DNA from: [Ruminococcus] lactaris ATCC 29176
Lineage (GTDB): Bacteria; Bacillota; Clostridia; Lachnospirales; Lachnospiraceae
Reading direction: 5' to 3'
Assembly (NCBI RefSeq): GCF_025152405.1
Contig: NZ_CP102292.1
Location: 2,542,001 to 2,606,000, forward strand
Length of the DNA stretch: 64,000 bases
A program made the position numbers and the translations under genes. The first letter of the stretch is position 1; every line of letters starts with the position of its first letter. Below, one piece after another: positions 35,314 through 43,095 of this stretch. A model generated the notes under the pieces. It saw only the letters and a program-made list of their open reading frames with translations, did no database searches and was not told the origin of the DNA.

Positions 35314-35511
35314 AAGAAAAACCTCCATATTCAAATTTACAGGTTAAAGATGGCCCTGTATAGCCAGTAAAAAGTTACTTCAGACCAATGGTCTGAATGG
35401 AAAGCATGCTCAACAAATTCACTTCAAAAACTTCAAAAACTTGCGTTTCATCTCTCCTTTCACATCAAATTATACTTCCCCTCAAAACGAACTTATCACT
35501 ACACATTATAT

Positions 35512-35540
35512 ATTTTATGCCAAAAAACGTAATTTTTCAA
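35512..35540 (-). promoter_or_regulatory. promoter of the surface protein gene
   Basis: Minus strand -35 TTGAAA (35535-35540), 17-nt spacer, -10 TAAAAT (35512-35517). The leader is about 190 nt and contains the palindrome CAGACC-AAT-GGTCTG at 35381-35395, a possible regulatory hairpin. Confidence 0.65.
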
Positions 35541-35637
35541 TAGAATCGGTCAAAATTTGACAAAAATCTAAATATATAACATACAAAAACACAAAAAACT
35601 TTTCATTGTATCTATAAAAAAACATCTCCCCTTACAC

Positions 35638-35666
35638 TTGAAATCCATACTCTTCTAGTATAAAAT
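35638..35666 (+). promoter_or_regulatory. promoter of the formate/nitrite channel gene
   Basis: -35 TTGAAA (35638-35643), 17-nt spacer, -10 TAAAAT (35661-35666); same boxes as the divergent surface-protein promoter about 100 bp away. The spacer between the two is AT-rich and otherwise empty. Confidence 0.7.
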
Positions 35667-35714
35667 AATTGCGTTAATTATTTAACAGAATACACAGGAA
35701 TGAGGAATTTACAT

Positions 35715-36551
35715 ATGGAAAACCATTTTAATACTCCGGCTGAAGTAGTAGATCTGAGTATCAAAGCATGTGAGAACAAAACAAAACTCCCTGTCGGGAA
35801 AATGATCCTTCTCGGTATTATGGCAGGGGTTTTTATCGCACTGGGCGGTGCTACAAGCAGCACAGCGGCACACGCAGTAGAAAATGTCGGAGTGGCAAGA
35901 GCATTGGCAGGTGTGATCTTTCCGGTCGGATTGATGCTGATCGTATTCTTAGGTGGAGAACTTTTTACCGGAAACTGTCTGATCATTATGGACGTATTTG
36001 ACAAACGGGTAACCTGGGCCGGACTGTTCCGTGACCTTTTCATCGTATTTTTCAGCAATTTGATCGGTGCCCTCTGCGTGGACGTACTGATCGTTTTCAG
36101 CGGAAACTTAAATTACTCCGGTGGTCTTCTCGGTGCTTATACGATCAAAGTTGCTGTCAGCAAGATCGCGATCTCACCGGTACAGGGCATCACCTCCGGT
36201 ATTTTGTGTAACATTCTTGTCTGCCTTGCAGTACTGATGGCGACTTCTGCACGTGATATTGCCGGAAAGGTATGGGCGATCTTCTTCCCGATCTGTGCTT
36301 TCGTTGTAGGCGGTTTTGAACACTGCGTTGCCAATATGTTCTATATTCCTGCCGGTATCATGGCTGCCATGAACCCGGATTATGTGGCAAAAGCAAAGGA
36401 CGCTTACGGACTGACCGTAGAACAGATTGCTACACTGACACCTCTGCACAGCCTGCAGAATTTTATCCCGGTTACTTTGGGAAATATGATCGGTGGTATG
36501 TTGTGCGTCGGACTTCCGCTCTACCTGATCTACAAGAAAAAATGGAATTAA
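35715..36551 (+). CDS. formate/nitrite channel of the FocA/NirC family
   Basis: About 278 residues from the ATG at 35715 (MENHFNTPAEVV), 9 nt behind GAGG; an ATG five codons earlier overlaps that site. Six membrane helices; family landmarks are GGATSSTAAHAV, LVIFLGGELFTGN-like VFLGGELFTGNCLI, and GGFEHCVANMFYIPAG. FNT proteins are pentameric channels for formate, nitrite or hydrosulfide. In a fermenting Lachnospiraceae formate export or import is most likely, but no pfl or nitrite gene is adjacent to decide. It has its own promoter and terminator. Confidence 0.92.
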   Translation: MENHFNTPAEVVDLSIKACENKTKLPVGKMILLGIMAGVFIALGGATSSTAAHAVENVGVARALAGVIFPVGLMLIVFLGGELFTGNCLIIMDVFDKRVTWAGLFRDLFIVFFSNLIGALCVDVLIVFSGNLNYSGGLLGAYTIKVAVSKIAISPVQGITSGILCNILVCLAVLMATSARDIAGKVWAIFFPICAFVVGGFEHCVANMFYIPAGIMAAMNPDYVAKAKDAYGLTVEQIATLTPLHSLQNFIPVTLGNMIGGMLCVGLPLYLIYKKKWN

Positions 36552-36587
36552 TTTAGAAATAAATTACTGGATTTAGAAATAGAAATG

Positions 36588-36637
36588 GAAAAGGAGAATC
36601 TCTCACGAAACCCTTGTGAGCAGATTCTCCTTTTCTG
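36588..36637 (+). terminator. terminator of the FocA/NirC gene
   Basis: GAAAAGGAGAATCT pairs with AGATTCTCCTTTTC, with inner TCAC / GTGA and a short loop; the T-rich 3' arm completes the signal. Confidence 0.85.
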
Positions 36638-36686
36638 TTGCACGATATTGAGCAGGCTGTCATCTGCTCAATTTGTATTCATCCCT

Positions 36687-36808
36687 TTACAGTCCGAACA
36701 GTTTCAATAACTTCTCCATGAAATTCAATTTTTCTCCGATACAAAAGACTCCGTCATCCAGACTTACGATTCCTTCATACAGATCCGAAGTTCCTTTCGT
36801 GTGCAAAT
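36687..36808 (-). pseudogene. C-terminal gene remnant
   Basis: A 39-residue reading, TSDLYEGIVSLDDGVFCIGE then KLNFMEKLLKLFGL and stop, looks like the end of a real protein but has no start or upstream continuation; it ends beside repeat fragment E. Family not recognised. The rest of 36638-36854 shows nothing else. Confidence 0.4.
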
Positions 36809-36854
36809 ACGGACAAATCTTTCAATTTGATGGTCAAATATGGTATAATAAAAT

Positions 36855-36889
36855 GATATCGGGGTCAAACCCCCCCGACTTTGATGCCT
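36855..36889 (-). repeat. structured dispersed element, fragment E (3' hairpin only)
   Basis: On the minus strand: AGGCATCAAAGTCGGGG..., hairpin with loop TTTGA-like, CCCCGATATC. It matches the last about 35 nt of copies A-D. On the plus strand it lies just after a TATAAT (36844-36849) and before the GT2 gene, so it would fold in the 5' leader of that mRNA. Confidence 0.7.
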
Positions 36890-36996
36890 TTACGTTTGTG
36901 ATCGATTATGTAGAGGAGAATGCATTCTTTCTCTGTAATTTTTATTATTACTCTGAATATTTTGCTCCCCGCAGTACTTACTGCTGAAAGGTTATA

Positions 36997-38007
36997 ATGG
37001 AAAAAATCAGTATTATCGTACCAATATACAACGTTGCACCTTATTTACCGGCATGTTTAGATTCTATTATTCATCAGACTTATCTTAACCTTGAAATTAT
37101 TTTAGTTGATGACGGATCAACCGATTCCAGTAATAAGATCTGCGAACAATACAAGACTGTCGATCCAAGGATTCAGGTGATCCATCAGAAAAATCAGGGA
37201 GTCTCCACTGCACGAAATGCCGGATTGGCTCTTGCCGCAGGCCATTATATTACTTTTGCAGATGCTGATGACTTGCTTGAGCCATCCCTGCTGGCTGAAT
37301 GTATAAAAGCAATAGAGACCGGACAGACGGATGTACTGTATCATGGATTTAAAAAGGATGTCTGGAAAAGCGGAAAAGTTTCCTCTTCTCTCAAGGGGAT
37401 TCCGTCCTTTGAAGGAGTTCTTTCTAAAAATCAGATGAAAGACTACATCCTGGCACAAAAAGGAAATCTGAACGTCAATGTATTCAGCTATATTTTTACC
37501 AGAGAATTGATTGCAGATCTCCGGTTCAATCCAGATCTTCCCTATGCAGAGGATGCGGTATTCGTTATGCAGGCACTTTCAAAAGCCCAGACTTATTACT
37601 TTTCTGCAAATTGTGATTACCACTATAATGTCCGTGCCGGCTCTGCCGCATACCGCTGGCAGCCGAAACTGGTCGAATGCTACCGGAACAATTTCATGGA
37701 GACTCGTCATTTTCTGGAATCTCTGGAACTGACCTCGCGGGAGATGGAAGAGATTATGTCTCAAAAATATGTAGATGGGTATGCCTCTCTGGTCTATAAC
37801 CTGTGTCTCCCTACCTGTACTCTTTCTTTAAAAGAAAAATACCGGATTTTACAGTCTGCCAGAACGGAGTTCCGGATCGATCATTATAAACGTTTTTATA
37901 GGCTGAAAGAAGCCGGACTTTTTCAAAAAGCAAAGACATTTCTTATTTTCCGGCATTTTGAAATATTTTTAATTTTATTTGGAACACTCTATTGTAAGAA
38001 GGGATAA
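36997..38007 (+). CDS. GT2-family glycosyltransferase
   Basis: 336 residues. N-terminal GT-A domain: KISIIVPIYNVAPYLPACLD, LVDDGSTDSSN, NQGVSTARNAGLALAAG and the DxD-like ADADDLLE, all typical of EpsJ/WaaB-type GT2 enzymes. The C-terminal third is helical and ends in a hydrophobic stretch (FEIFLILFGTLYCKKG), so it is probably membrane-attached. It transfers a sugar from a nucleotide donor to a surface glycopolymer. It is 3 nt upstream of the Stealth gene, so the two act together on one polymer. Other biosynthesis genes are not in the window. Confidence 0.9.
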   Translation: MEKISIIVPIYNVAPYLPACLDSIIHQTYLNLEIILVDDGSTDSSNKICEQYKTVDPRIQVIHQKNQGVSTARNAGLALAAGHYITFADADDLLEPSLLAECIKAIETGQTDVLYHGFKKDVWKSGKVSSSLKGIPSFEGVLSKNQMKDYILAQKGNLNVNVFSYIFTRELIADLRFNPDLPYAEDAVFVMQALSKAQTYYFSANCDYHYNVRAGSAAYRWQPKLVECYRNNFMETRHFLESLELTSREMEEIMSQKYVDGYASLVYNLCLPTCTLSLKEKYRILQSARTEFRIDHYKRFYRLKEAGLFQKAKTFLIFRHFEIFLILFGTLYCKKG

Positions 38008-38010
38008 ATC

Positions 38011-39030
38011 ATGAAGACTGAAGAAATTGATATTGTATTGGCCTGGGTAGACGGCTCTGACCCTGTATGGCGCGAAAAGAAAAAGGAACGTATGAGACAG
38101 CAGGGATTATCCGTCAAAAGTGATGACCGGGAAGAACGCTACCGGGACTGGGATCTGATGCATTACTGGTTCCGAAGCATTGAAAACTTTGCTCCATGGG
38201 TTCGTAAAATCCATTTTGTGACCTTTGGACATCTGCCTGAATGGCTGGATTCCAGTAATCCGAAATTACATATTGTAAACCATGAAGACTTTATTCCGGC
38301 GAAATACCTGCCTACCTTTAGCAGTCATCCCATCGAATGGAATTTCCATCGTATTGAAGGCTTATCGGAAAATTTTATCTATTTCAATGATGATATGCTC
38401 CTGTTAAAACCAGTGAAGCCGACGGATTTTTTCAAAAATGGAAAACCCGTTGATATGCTTGCACTGCAGCCCGATGTAACTAATGTGGACGACACAACTA
38501 TGCCATATATCTACCTGAACAATGCCATGCTTCTGGCTAAATATTTTGACAAGCGGCAGAATATGAAAAAGCAGCCTGGGTCTTATTTTCACATTGGTTA
38601 TCCTGCGATGTACTTTTTCTATAATTTTTTGGAGATCATGTTTCCACGGTTTACAGGATTTTATACCGTACATGGACCATCTCCGTTAAAAAAGAGTACT
38701 TATGAAACTCTTTGGAATCTGGAGGGAGAGTATCTGGATCAGGTATGCTCTCATCCTTTCCGTCACAGAGAAGACGTCAGTCAGTACGTTATCCGGGAAT
38801 ATCAGAAATTAAGCGGAAATTTTATCCCGAAAAATGTAAGAAAACTTTGCCGGTACTTTAATCTGGCAGAGACGAATCCTACTTTGACTGATACCATTAT
38901 CCATCAGAAAAGTCCTGTTGTCTGTATGAATGACAGCAATCAGGAAATCCCTTATCTGAAAGTAAAGGAAGAGATTCAAAGAGCCTGTGAACAGATTTTA
39001 CCGGATCGTTCTTCTTTTGAACGTTACTGA
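38011..39030 (+). CDS. Stealth-family sugar-phosphate transferase
   Basis: 339 residues with the conserved Stealth regions: CR1 IDIVLAWVDGSDPVW near the start, CR2 YRDWDLMHYWFRSIENFAPW then IHFVTFGHLPEWL, CR3 GLSENFIYFNDDMLL, and CR4 toward the C terminus. The family transfers hexose-1-phosphate (or similar) to build phosphodiester-linked capsular or cell-wall polysaccharides. Ribosome site AGAAGGGAT lies in the end of the GT2 gene, so the genes are translationally linked. It implies a phosphoglycan on the cell surface. Confidence 0.9.
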   Translation: MKTEEIDIVLAWVDGSDPVWREKKKERMRQQGLSVKSDDREERYRDWDLMHYWFRSIENFAPWVRKIHFVTFGHLPEWLDSSNPKLHIVNHEDFIPAKYLPTFSSHPIEWNFHRIEGLSENFIYFNDDMLLLKPVKPTDFFKNGKPVDMLALQPDVTNVDDTTMPYIYLNNAMLLAKYFDKRQNMKKQPGSYFHIGYPAMYFFYNFLEIMFPRFTGFYTVHGPSPLKKSTYETLWNLEGEYLDQVCSHPFRHREDVSQYVIREYQKLSGNFIPKNVRKLCRYFNLAETNPTLTDTIIHQKSPVVCMNDSNQEIPYLKVKEEIQRACEQILPDRSSFERY

Positions 39031-39105
39031 GATCACTCAGCGTTTATGCGGTGACTAAAATATTACTAAAAAATCTCCTGATTTTTCCCGTATATCTGGC
39101 AACGC

Positions 39106-39138
39106 AAAAATTCCCGGAAACAAACCGTTTCCGGGAAT
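39106..39138 (-). terminator. terminator of tRNA-Cys
   Basis: ATTCCCGGAAAC / GTTTCCGGGAAT, perfect 12-bp stem with a 5-nt loop, followed on the minus strand by TTTTTG; 12 nt after the tRNA. Confidence 0.9.
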
Positions 39139-39150
39139 CTTCTTTTAAGA

Positions 39151-39221
39151 GGCGCAGACCGGATTTGAACCGGTGCATCAGGGTGTTGCAGACCCACGCC
39201 TTACCGCTTGGCTACTGCGCC
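39151..39221 (-). tRNA. tRNA-Cys (GCA)
   Basis: 71 nt on the minus strand. Acceptor stem GGCGCAG / CTGCGCC, D-arm AGCCAAGCGGTAAGGC, anticodon arm GTGGGT-CTGCAAC-ACCC with anticodon GCA, T-arm CCGGTTCAAATCCGG. No CCA is encoded. It has its own promoter, a hairpin leader and a terminator, so it is transcribed alone. Confidence 0.96.
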
Positions 39222-39224
39222 TTA

Positions 39225-39278
39225 CAGATGTTGCACCTGCAACATCTGTATTATAGCAAAATATATTTTTCAAGTCAA
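39225..39278 (-). promoter_or_regulatory. strong promoter and hairpin leader of tRNA-Cys
   Basis: Minus strand -35 TTGACT (39273-39278), 17-nt spacer, -10 TATAAT (39250-39255). Directly after it comes a perfect inverted repeat CAGATGTTGCA / TGCAACATCTG (39225-39248, 2-nt loop), ending three bases before the mature tRNA. Confidence 0.85.
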
Positions 39279-39395
39279 GATTTTCTGATCCTTTGATGTT
39301 GTCTTTTGTAACTTTTGTGCAAATGCTATTGACAAGTAAACTTGGCGTTAATATAATTAAAATATGCAAAGAAAACTTGGAATGGAGGTGCTTTT

Positions 39396-39725
39396 ATGAA
39401 AAAAGATGAAATCTTAAACGCAAGTAGAAAAGAACATCAAAATAAAGACTTGGCGGAAATGGAAGTGCTATATTTGGCAGGAAGTCACGCAAGTAGGGTG
39501 GGTGCTTTTGTATGTTGTCTACTTTCTTTGCTATCCTCTATGCTTGCCCATACTAAGATTTACAGTCCTTGGGTTATATGCTTCAGTATTTTTGCTACAC
39601 AATGGTTAGTTCGTTTTATCAAAATGAAACGAAAGAGCGATTTGCTATTGACCATTATGTTTTTCATTCTTTCCGTTTTGGAATTTGTTGGATTTGTTCG
39701 CCGAATTTTAGAGGTGAGCGTATGA
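39396..39725 (+). CDS. DUF6442-like small membrane protein
   Basis: 109 residues: a charged N terminus (MKKDEILNASRKEHQNKDL) and three membrane helices (VGAFVCCLLSLLSSMLA, PWVICFSIFATQWLVRF, LLLTIMFFILSVLEFVGF). Proteins of this form are usually encoded next to a small XRE regulator, as here, where its stop overlaps the XRE start (ATGA). Function unknown; possibly a membrane partner controlled by the regulator. AT-rich compared with the housekeeping genes. Confidence 0.75.
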   Translation: MKKDEILNASRKEHQNKDLAEMEVLYLAGSHASRVGAFVCCLLSLLSSMLAHTKIYSPWVICFSIFATQWLVRFIKMKRKSDLLLTIMFFILSVLEFVGFVRRILEVSV

Positions 39726-39928
39726 AAGAACAATTACATCTGAAAAATCACTTAAAGGAAGTTCGTACAGCGGCAAATCTTTCTCAAGCTCAGCTTGCAG
39801 AAATGGTAGGAGTTTCAAGAAATACCATTAGTTCTATTGAAACTGGACAGTTCAACCCAACAGCAAAGTTGGCATTGATTTTATGTATTGCTTTAGACAA
39901 GAAATTTGAAGAACTGTTCTATTTTTAG
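39722..39928 (+). CDS. XRE-family transcriptional regulator
   Basis: 68 residues made of one Cro/CI-type helix-turn-helix: HLKEVRTAANLSQAQLAEMV and GVSRNTISSIETGQFNPTAK, then LALILCIALDKKFEELFYF. This is the widespread small regulator paired with DUF6442-like membrane proteins. It overlaps the preceding gene by four bases and probably controls the small operon 39.4-40.7 kb. Confidence 0.9.
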   Translation: MKEQLHLKNHLKEVRTAANLSQAQLAEMVGVSRNTISSIETGQFNPTAKLALILCIALDKKFEELFYF

Positions 39929-39937
39929 GAGGTAATT

Positions 39938-40240
39938 ATGGAGAACATTATGTTGTTGATTTTAGGAGTGTTCATATCTGTTATGGGAATCGTAAATATT
40001 AAAGGCAATATCAGTACAATTCATTCTTACAATAGGCGAAAAGTAAAAGAAGAAGATGTACCAAAATACGGAAAAGCCGTTGGTACTGGAACGCTGATTA
40101 TAGGAATATCGCTTGTGTTGAGGTTTATAGTTTCATTTTGGAGTGAAAAAATTATGGGATTTGTCATTCTGCCAGCAGTTGTTGTCGGATTATGCTTTAT
40201 GTTGTATGGACAAATTAAATATAATAAAGGGATTTTTTAA
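39938..40240 (+). CDS. small membrane protein (DUF3784-like)
   Basis: 100 residues with three membrane helices (IMLLILGVFISVMGIVNI, GTGTLIIGISLVLRFIVSFW, GFVILPAVVVGLCFMLYG) and a short loop with YNRRKVKEEDVPKYGKAVG, the pattern of DUF3784/DUF3899-type proteins. It follows the XRE gene by 9 nt with an AGGAGG ribosome site. Function unknown; member of the small operon beside tRNA-Cys. Confidence 0.72.
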   Translation: MENIMLLILGVFISVMGIVNIKGNISTIHSYNRRKVKEEDVPKYGKAVGTGTLIIGISLVLRFIVSFWSEKIMGFVILPAVVVGLCFMLYGQIKYNKGIF

Positions 40241-40275
40241 GGAACGAAAACTTTGAAGTTGTGGAGGTAAATTTT

Positions 40276-40653
40276 ATGGGATTGTTTGGTAAAAGTAAAA
40301 AGGAACGAGAAAAAGAATATATGAGTAGAATAGATGTCCCGTCTTGCTTGAAAGAGAATTTTACTTTAACGGTAGATGAGATTTTTACGATTATAGGTGT
40401 AGGCACAGTGGTTACAGGGAATGTTGAAACTGGTATATGTAGAACCGGAGATAAGGCTTATATCAATAAAGCAAATGGAGAGATTTTGGAAACTGCAATT
40501 ACTTCAATTGATGTGCACACAAAAGAACGAAGACCAAATGGTAGTGGCTACAAAACAGAACATATTGGAATTGGTTTGCGAGGAATTTATAAGGAACAAT
40601 TAGATAAGGGTGATAAAATAATGGTAAAAAATGCCAATATGTATGGAATGTAA
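40276..40653 (+). CDS. stand-alone EF-Tu domain II-like protein
   Basis: 125 residues from the ATG at 40276, 8 nt behind GTGGAGG; an earlier GTG/ATG at 40261 has no site. After a basic start (MGLFGKSKKEREKEYM) the chain reads FTLTVDEIFTIIGVGTVVTG then NVETGICRTGDKAYI, and later GIGLRGIYKEQLDKGD: the beta-barrel of EF-Tu/EF-1A domain II, normally the tRNA-contacting domain. No GTPase domain is present. Function unknown; a mimic or decoy of translation factors or a regulatory barrel are possibilities. Confidence 0.8.
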   Translation: MGLFGKSKKEREKEYMSRIDVPSCLKENFTLTVDEIFTIIGVGTVVTGNVETGICRTGDKAYINKANGEILETAITSIDVHTKERRPNGSGYKTEHIGIGLRGIYKEQLDKGDKIMVKNANMYGM

Positions 40654-40725
40654 CTATAAATCCCAGTTTGTCGAACCGGGGAATTTGAAGTTACCAAGCG
40701 GAACTGTAAATGGAGGAGAGTGTAA

Positions 40726-41139
40726 ATGAAAACAAATGGGATAGTTTTGCTCACGTTCATTTTTCTGACAAGTACATTGTTCGGATGTGGAAAACAAGAT
40801 GCGAGTGTGGGCTTGGAGAGTATTGATGTGCCGGAAATCGAAAAAATTGAACATACAGGAACTACAGGCGGGAAAGACGGTAATTATTCGTATTCTTTTT
40901 CAGATGATGAAGTTATCGAGTTTATAAATTTGTTGAATCAAGTAAAACTTGGTGACGAAGTAGACGAAAGCAAAGCAGTATCAAGTGGAGCTGTTTCTTA
41001 TTATACTATTTATCTTGTGACAGATGAAACACTGACAATTAGTCCTGGTAAATATTTTAAAGTTGCGGACAGATATTATGAGTTTGATAATTATGATGAA
41101 TTGTGGGATGAATTTATAGTATTTAACAGTATAAAGTGA
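40726..41139 (+). CDS. small lipoprotein of unknown function
   Basis: 137 residues with a type II signal peptide (MKTNGIVLLTFIFLTSTLFGC, lipobox LFGC). The mature part is acidic and holds SYSFSDDEVIEFINLLNQVK and AVSYYTIYLVTDETLTISPG, a compact alpha/beta domain seen in several Firmicute lipoproteins of unknown role. Start behind GGAGGAG. Its end overlaps by four bases with a cut-off ATPase gene. Confidence 0.72.
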   Translation: MKTNGIVLLTFIFLTSTLFGCGKQDASVGLESIDVPEIEKIEHTGTTGGKDGNYSYSFSDDEVIEFINLLNQVKLGDEVDESKAVSSGAVSYYTIYLVTDETLTISPGKYFKVADRYYEFDNYDELWDEFIVFNSIK

Positions 41140-41300
41140 AATGGCTGTGGTATCCGTATATTCCTTTCGGCAGGGTTACGCTGTTGCAGGGCGATCCGGG
41201 CGACGGGAAAAGCAAGTTAATGCTTTCCGTTGCCGCCTTGCTCTCTAAGGGAGAAGCCTTGCCTTTTACAGATGAAGATAGAGAACCAACCGTATTACGG
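41136..41300 (+). pseudogene. N-terminally and C-terminally cut AAA ATPase (RepA-like) fragment
   Basis: About 55 residues of a plasmid/ICE-type ATPase: WLWYPYIPFGRVTLLQGDPG and DGKSKLMLSVAALLSKGE, including Walker A GDPGDGKS, then the sequence changes to unrelated coding. Remnant of a mobile element next to tRNA-Cys. Confidence 0.7.
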
Positions 41301-41318
41301 CTTTCAATATACTCAATT

Positions 41319-41513
41319 TCAGGAAGATGGATCCGCCTGTGCAGTCTCCTCATATACCTCCAGCACTTCCTCCGCTGATCCATACTCCATAACCTCCGGC
41401 ATCACATCCACCGGTGCATGCTCACATACCGGTTTCTTTAACTTTGCCCTGTCCCGCTCATAAGCATCACATAAAATGATCTTCCATTCAAAAAACCGTT
41501 GTGCTGCCCGCTG
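41319..41513 (-). pseudogene. C-terminal gene remnant of mobile-element type
   Basis: A 64-residue frame on the minus strand (RFFEWKIILCDAYERDRAKL, later VMEYGSAEEVLEVYEETAQA and stop) with no start codon and a stop just upstream. It looks like the end of a real protein; I do not recognise it. Confidence 0.45.
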
Positions 41514-41568
41514 TCATTCGTGCTATACTGATTCTTATGAAGTGATGATTATGCTCTTATAAAATTAT

Positions 41569-41627
41569 GATGTCGGGGGCAAAAGCCCCCGACTTTGATG
41601 CCTACGGATTGCTCCGTGCTACGCACA
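41569..41627 (-). repeat. structured dispersed element, fragment D (5'-truncated)
   Basis: Minus strand GTGCGTAGCACGGAGCAATC, CGTAGGCATCAAAG and hairpin GTCGGGGGC / GCCCCCGAC plus ATC: the last about 60 nt of copy C with a fully paired end hairpin. A 10-bp direct repeat TTATAAAATT lies on both sides (41557-41566 and 41631-41640). It is just upstream of the M18 peptidase gene. Confidence 0.8.
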
Positions 41628-41660
41628 TACTTATAAAATTTGTAAAGGAGTTGTTGAGCT

Positions 41661-42950
41661 ATGAACCATAGAATCCCGGAAGAATTAATCGAATTTATCA
41701 AGGAAAGCCCTACTGCTTTTCATGCAGTCAGTGCCATGGCTGCCCGGCTTACAGAGTCCGGCTTTATCAGACTGGAAGAGGGAATGCACTGGAATCTTAA
41801 GCAGGGCGGTTCTTACTATGTGACCCGCAATGATTCCTCCCTGATCGCATTTACCATACCGGAGCATCCTTTTCAGGGAATGCGGATCATGGCAAGCCAC
41901 AGTGACTCCCCGTCCTTTAAGATCAAGGAAAATCCTGAAATGGAATCCGAGGGGCATTATATCCGGCTGAATGTAGAACGCTACGGTGGAATGCTCTTTG
42001 CCCCCTGGTTTGACCGTCCACTTTCCGTTGCAGGAAGGGTGATCGTAAAAGATCCTTCCACAGACGGAAAGCCTTCTGCCTGCTTTCTGTCAAAGCTGGT
42101 CAATATTGACAGGGATCTTCTCATGATCCCTAATCTTGCCATCCACATGGATCGTGATGCAAATAACGGGCATAAATACAATGCTCAGAAAGATATGCTC
42201 CCTCTTTACGGTGATCTTACAGCAAAGAATACCTTTTTTCAGACCATCGCAGAGGCAGCCAATGTAACTGAAGATGAAATCCTTGGTCATGACCTCTTCT
42301 TATATAACCGACAGGAACCTTGTATCTGGGGTGCATCCCGGGAATTTCTTTCTGCTCCCCGGCTCGACGATCTCCAGTGTGCCTTTGCCTCCCTGAAAGG
42401 CTTTCTTTCCGGAGCAAAGGAAGATTATCTGGCTCTTCACTGCGTTTTTGATAACGAAGAAGTCGGAAGTGGAACAAAGCAGGGTGCAGCTTCTACCTTT
42501 CTAAAAGATACACTGACAAGAATCCACAGAAACCTTGGATATAATGAAGAGGATTTTCTTGTGCATCTTGCCAACAGTCTCATGGTCTCTGCTGACAATG
42601 CTCACGCAGTTCATCCTAATTATACAGAAAAGGCCGATCCAACGAACCGACCTTACCTGAATGAGGGAATTGTCATTAAATACAATGCCAATCAGAAATA
42701 TTGTACTGATGCCGTTTCTGCAGCCATGTTCAAGGATATCTGCCATACCGCTAGTGTCCCGGTTCAGACTTTTACCAACCGTTCCGATATGGCAGGCGGA
42801 TCCACACTTGGCAATATTTCCAACACGCAGGTTGCACTGAACACCGTCGATATCGGACTGCCGCAATTTGCCATGCATTCGCCTTACGAGACCATCGGTG
42901 TCGAAGATACAGAATATCTGATCCGTGCCGCCACAGAATTTTTTGCTTAA
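41661..42950 (+). CDS. M18-family aminopeptidase
   Basis: 429 residues. Zinc-peptidase landmarks of the M18 (ApeB/LAP4) family: ASHSDSPSFKIKENPE (first metal His-Asp pair region), APRLDDLQCAFASLKG, FDNEEVGSGTKQGA (catalytic Glu), NSLMVSADNAHAVHPNY, and NRSDMAGGSTLGNI. It removes N-terminal amino acids, preferring acidic residues, in the cytosol as a large tetrahedral or similar assembly. Good ribosome site AAAGGAG. It is bracketed by repeat D upstream and repeat B downstream. Confidence 0.96.
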   Translation: MNHRIPEELIEFIKESPTAFHAVSAMAARLTESGFIRLEEGMHWNLKQGGSYYVTRNDSSLIAFTIPEHPFQGMRIMASHSDSPSFKIKENPEMESEGHYIRLNVERYGGMLFAPWFDRPLSVAGRVIVKDPSTDGKPSACFLSKLVNIDRDLLMIPNLAIHMDRDANNGHKYNAQKDMLPLYGDLTAKNTFFQTIAEAANVTEDEILGHDLFLYNRQEPCIWGASREFLSAPRLDDLQCAFASLKGFLSGAKEDYLALHCVFDNEEVGSGTKQGAASTFLKDTLTRIHRNLGYNEEDFLVHLANSLMVSADNAHAVHPNYTEKADPTNRPYLNEGIVIKYNANQKYCTDAVSAAMFKDICHTASVPVQTFTNRSDMAGGSTLGNISNTQVALNTVDIGLPQFAMHSPYETIGVEDTEYLIRAATEFFA

Positions 42951-42960
42951 TCCTATTTCA

Positions 42961-43095
42961 GATACCAGGGTCACAATATGAGCATAAAAGTGGGGCGTAA
43001 GCACCACGATATGTGAATCTTGGGTAGGATTGTGGGAGCACGTAGTGCGTAACAATCCGTAGGTATCATAGTCGGGGGCTTTTGACCCCGACATC
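42961..43095 (+). repeat. structured dispersed element, copy B (135 bp, lacks the 5' domain)
   Basis: Keeps the start GATACCAGGGTCA and the whole 3' two-thirds of copy A but lacks 59 bp that hold exactly the 5' hairpin domain. Flanked by exact direct repeats TATTTCA (42954-42960 and 43096-43102). Its last base touches the stop codon of the next minus-strand gene. Helix GCAC / GTGC here corresponds to GTGC / GCAC in copy C. Confidence 0.85.

Noticed and set aside
36673-36987. 104-codon plus-strand frame before the GT2 gene
   Set aside because: It spans a gene remnant, a promoter and repeat fragment E; no ribosome site and no domain-like pattern.
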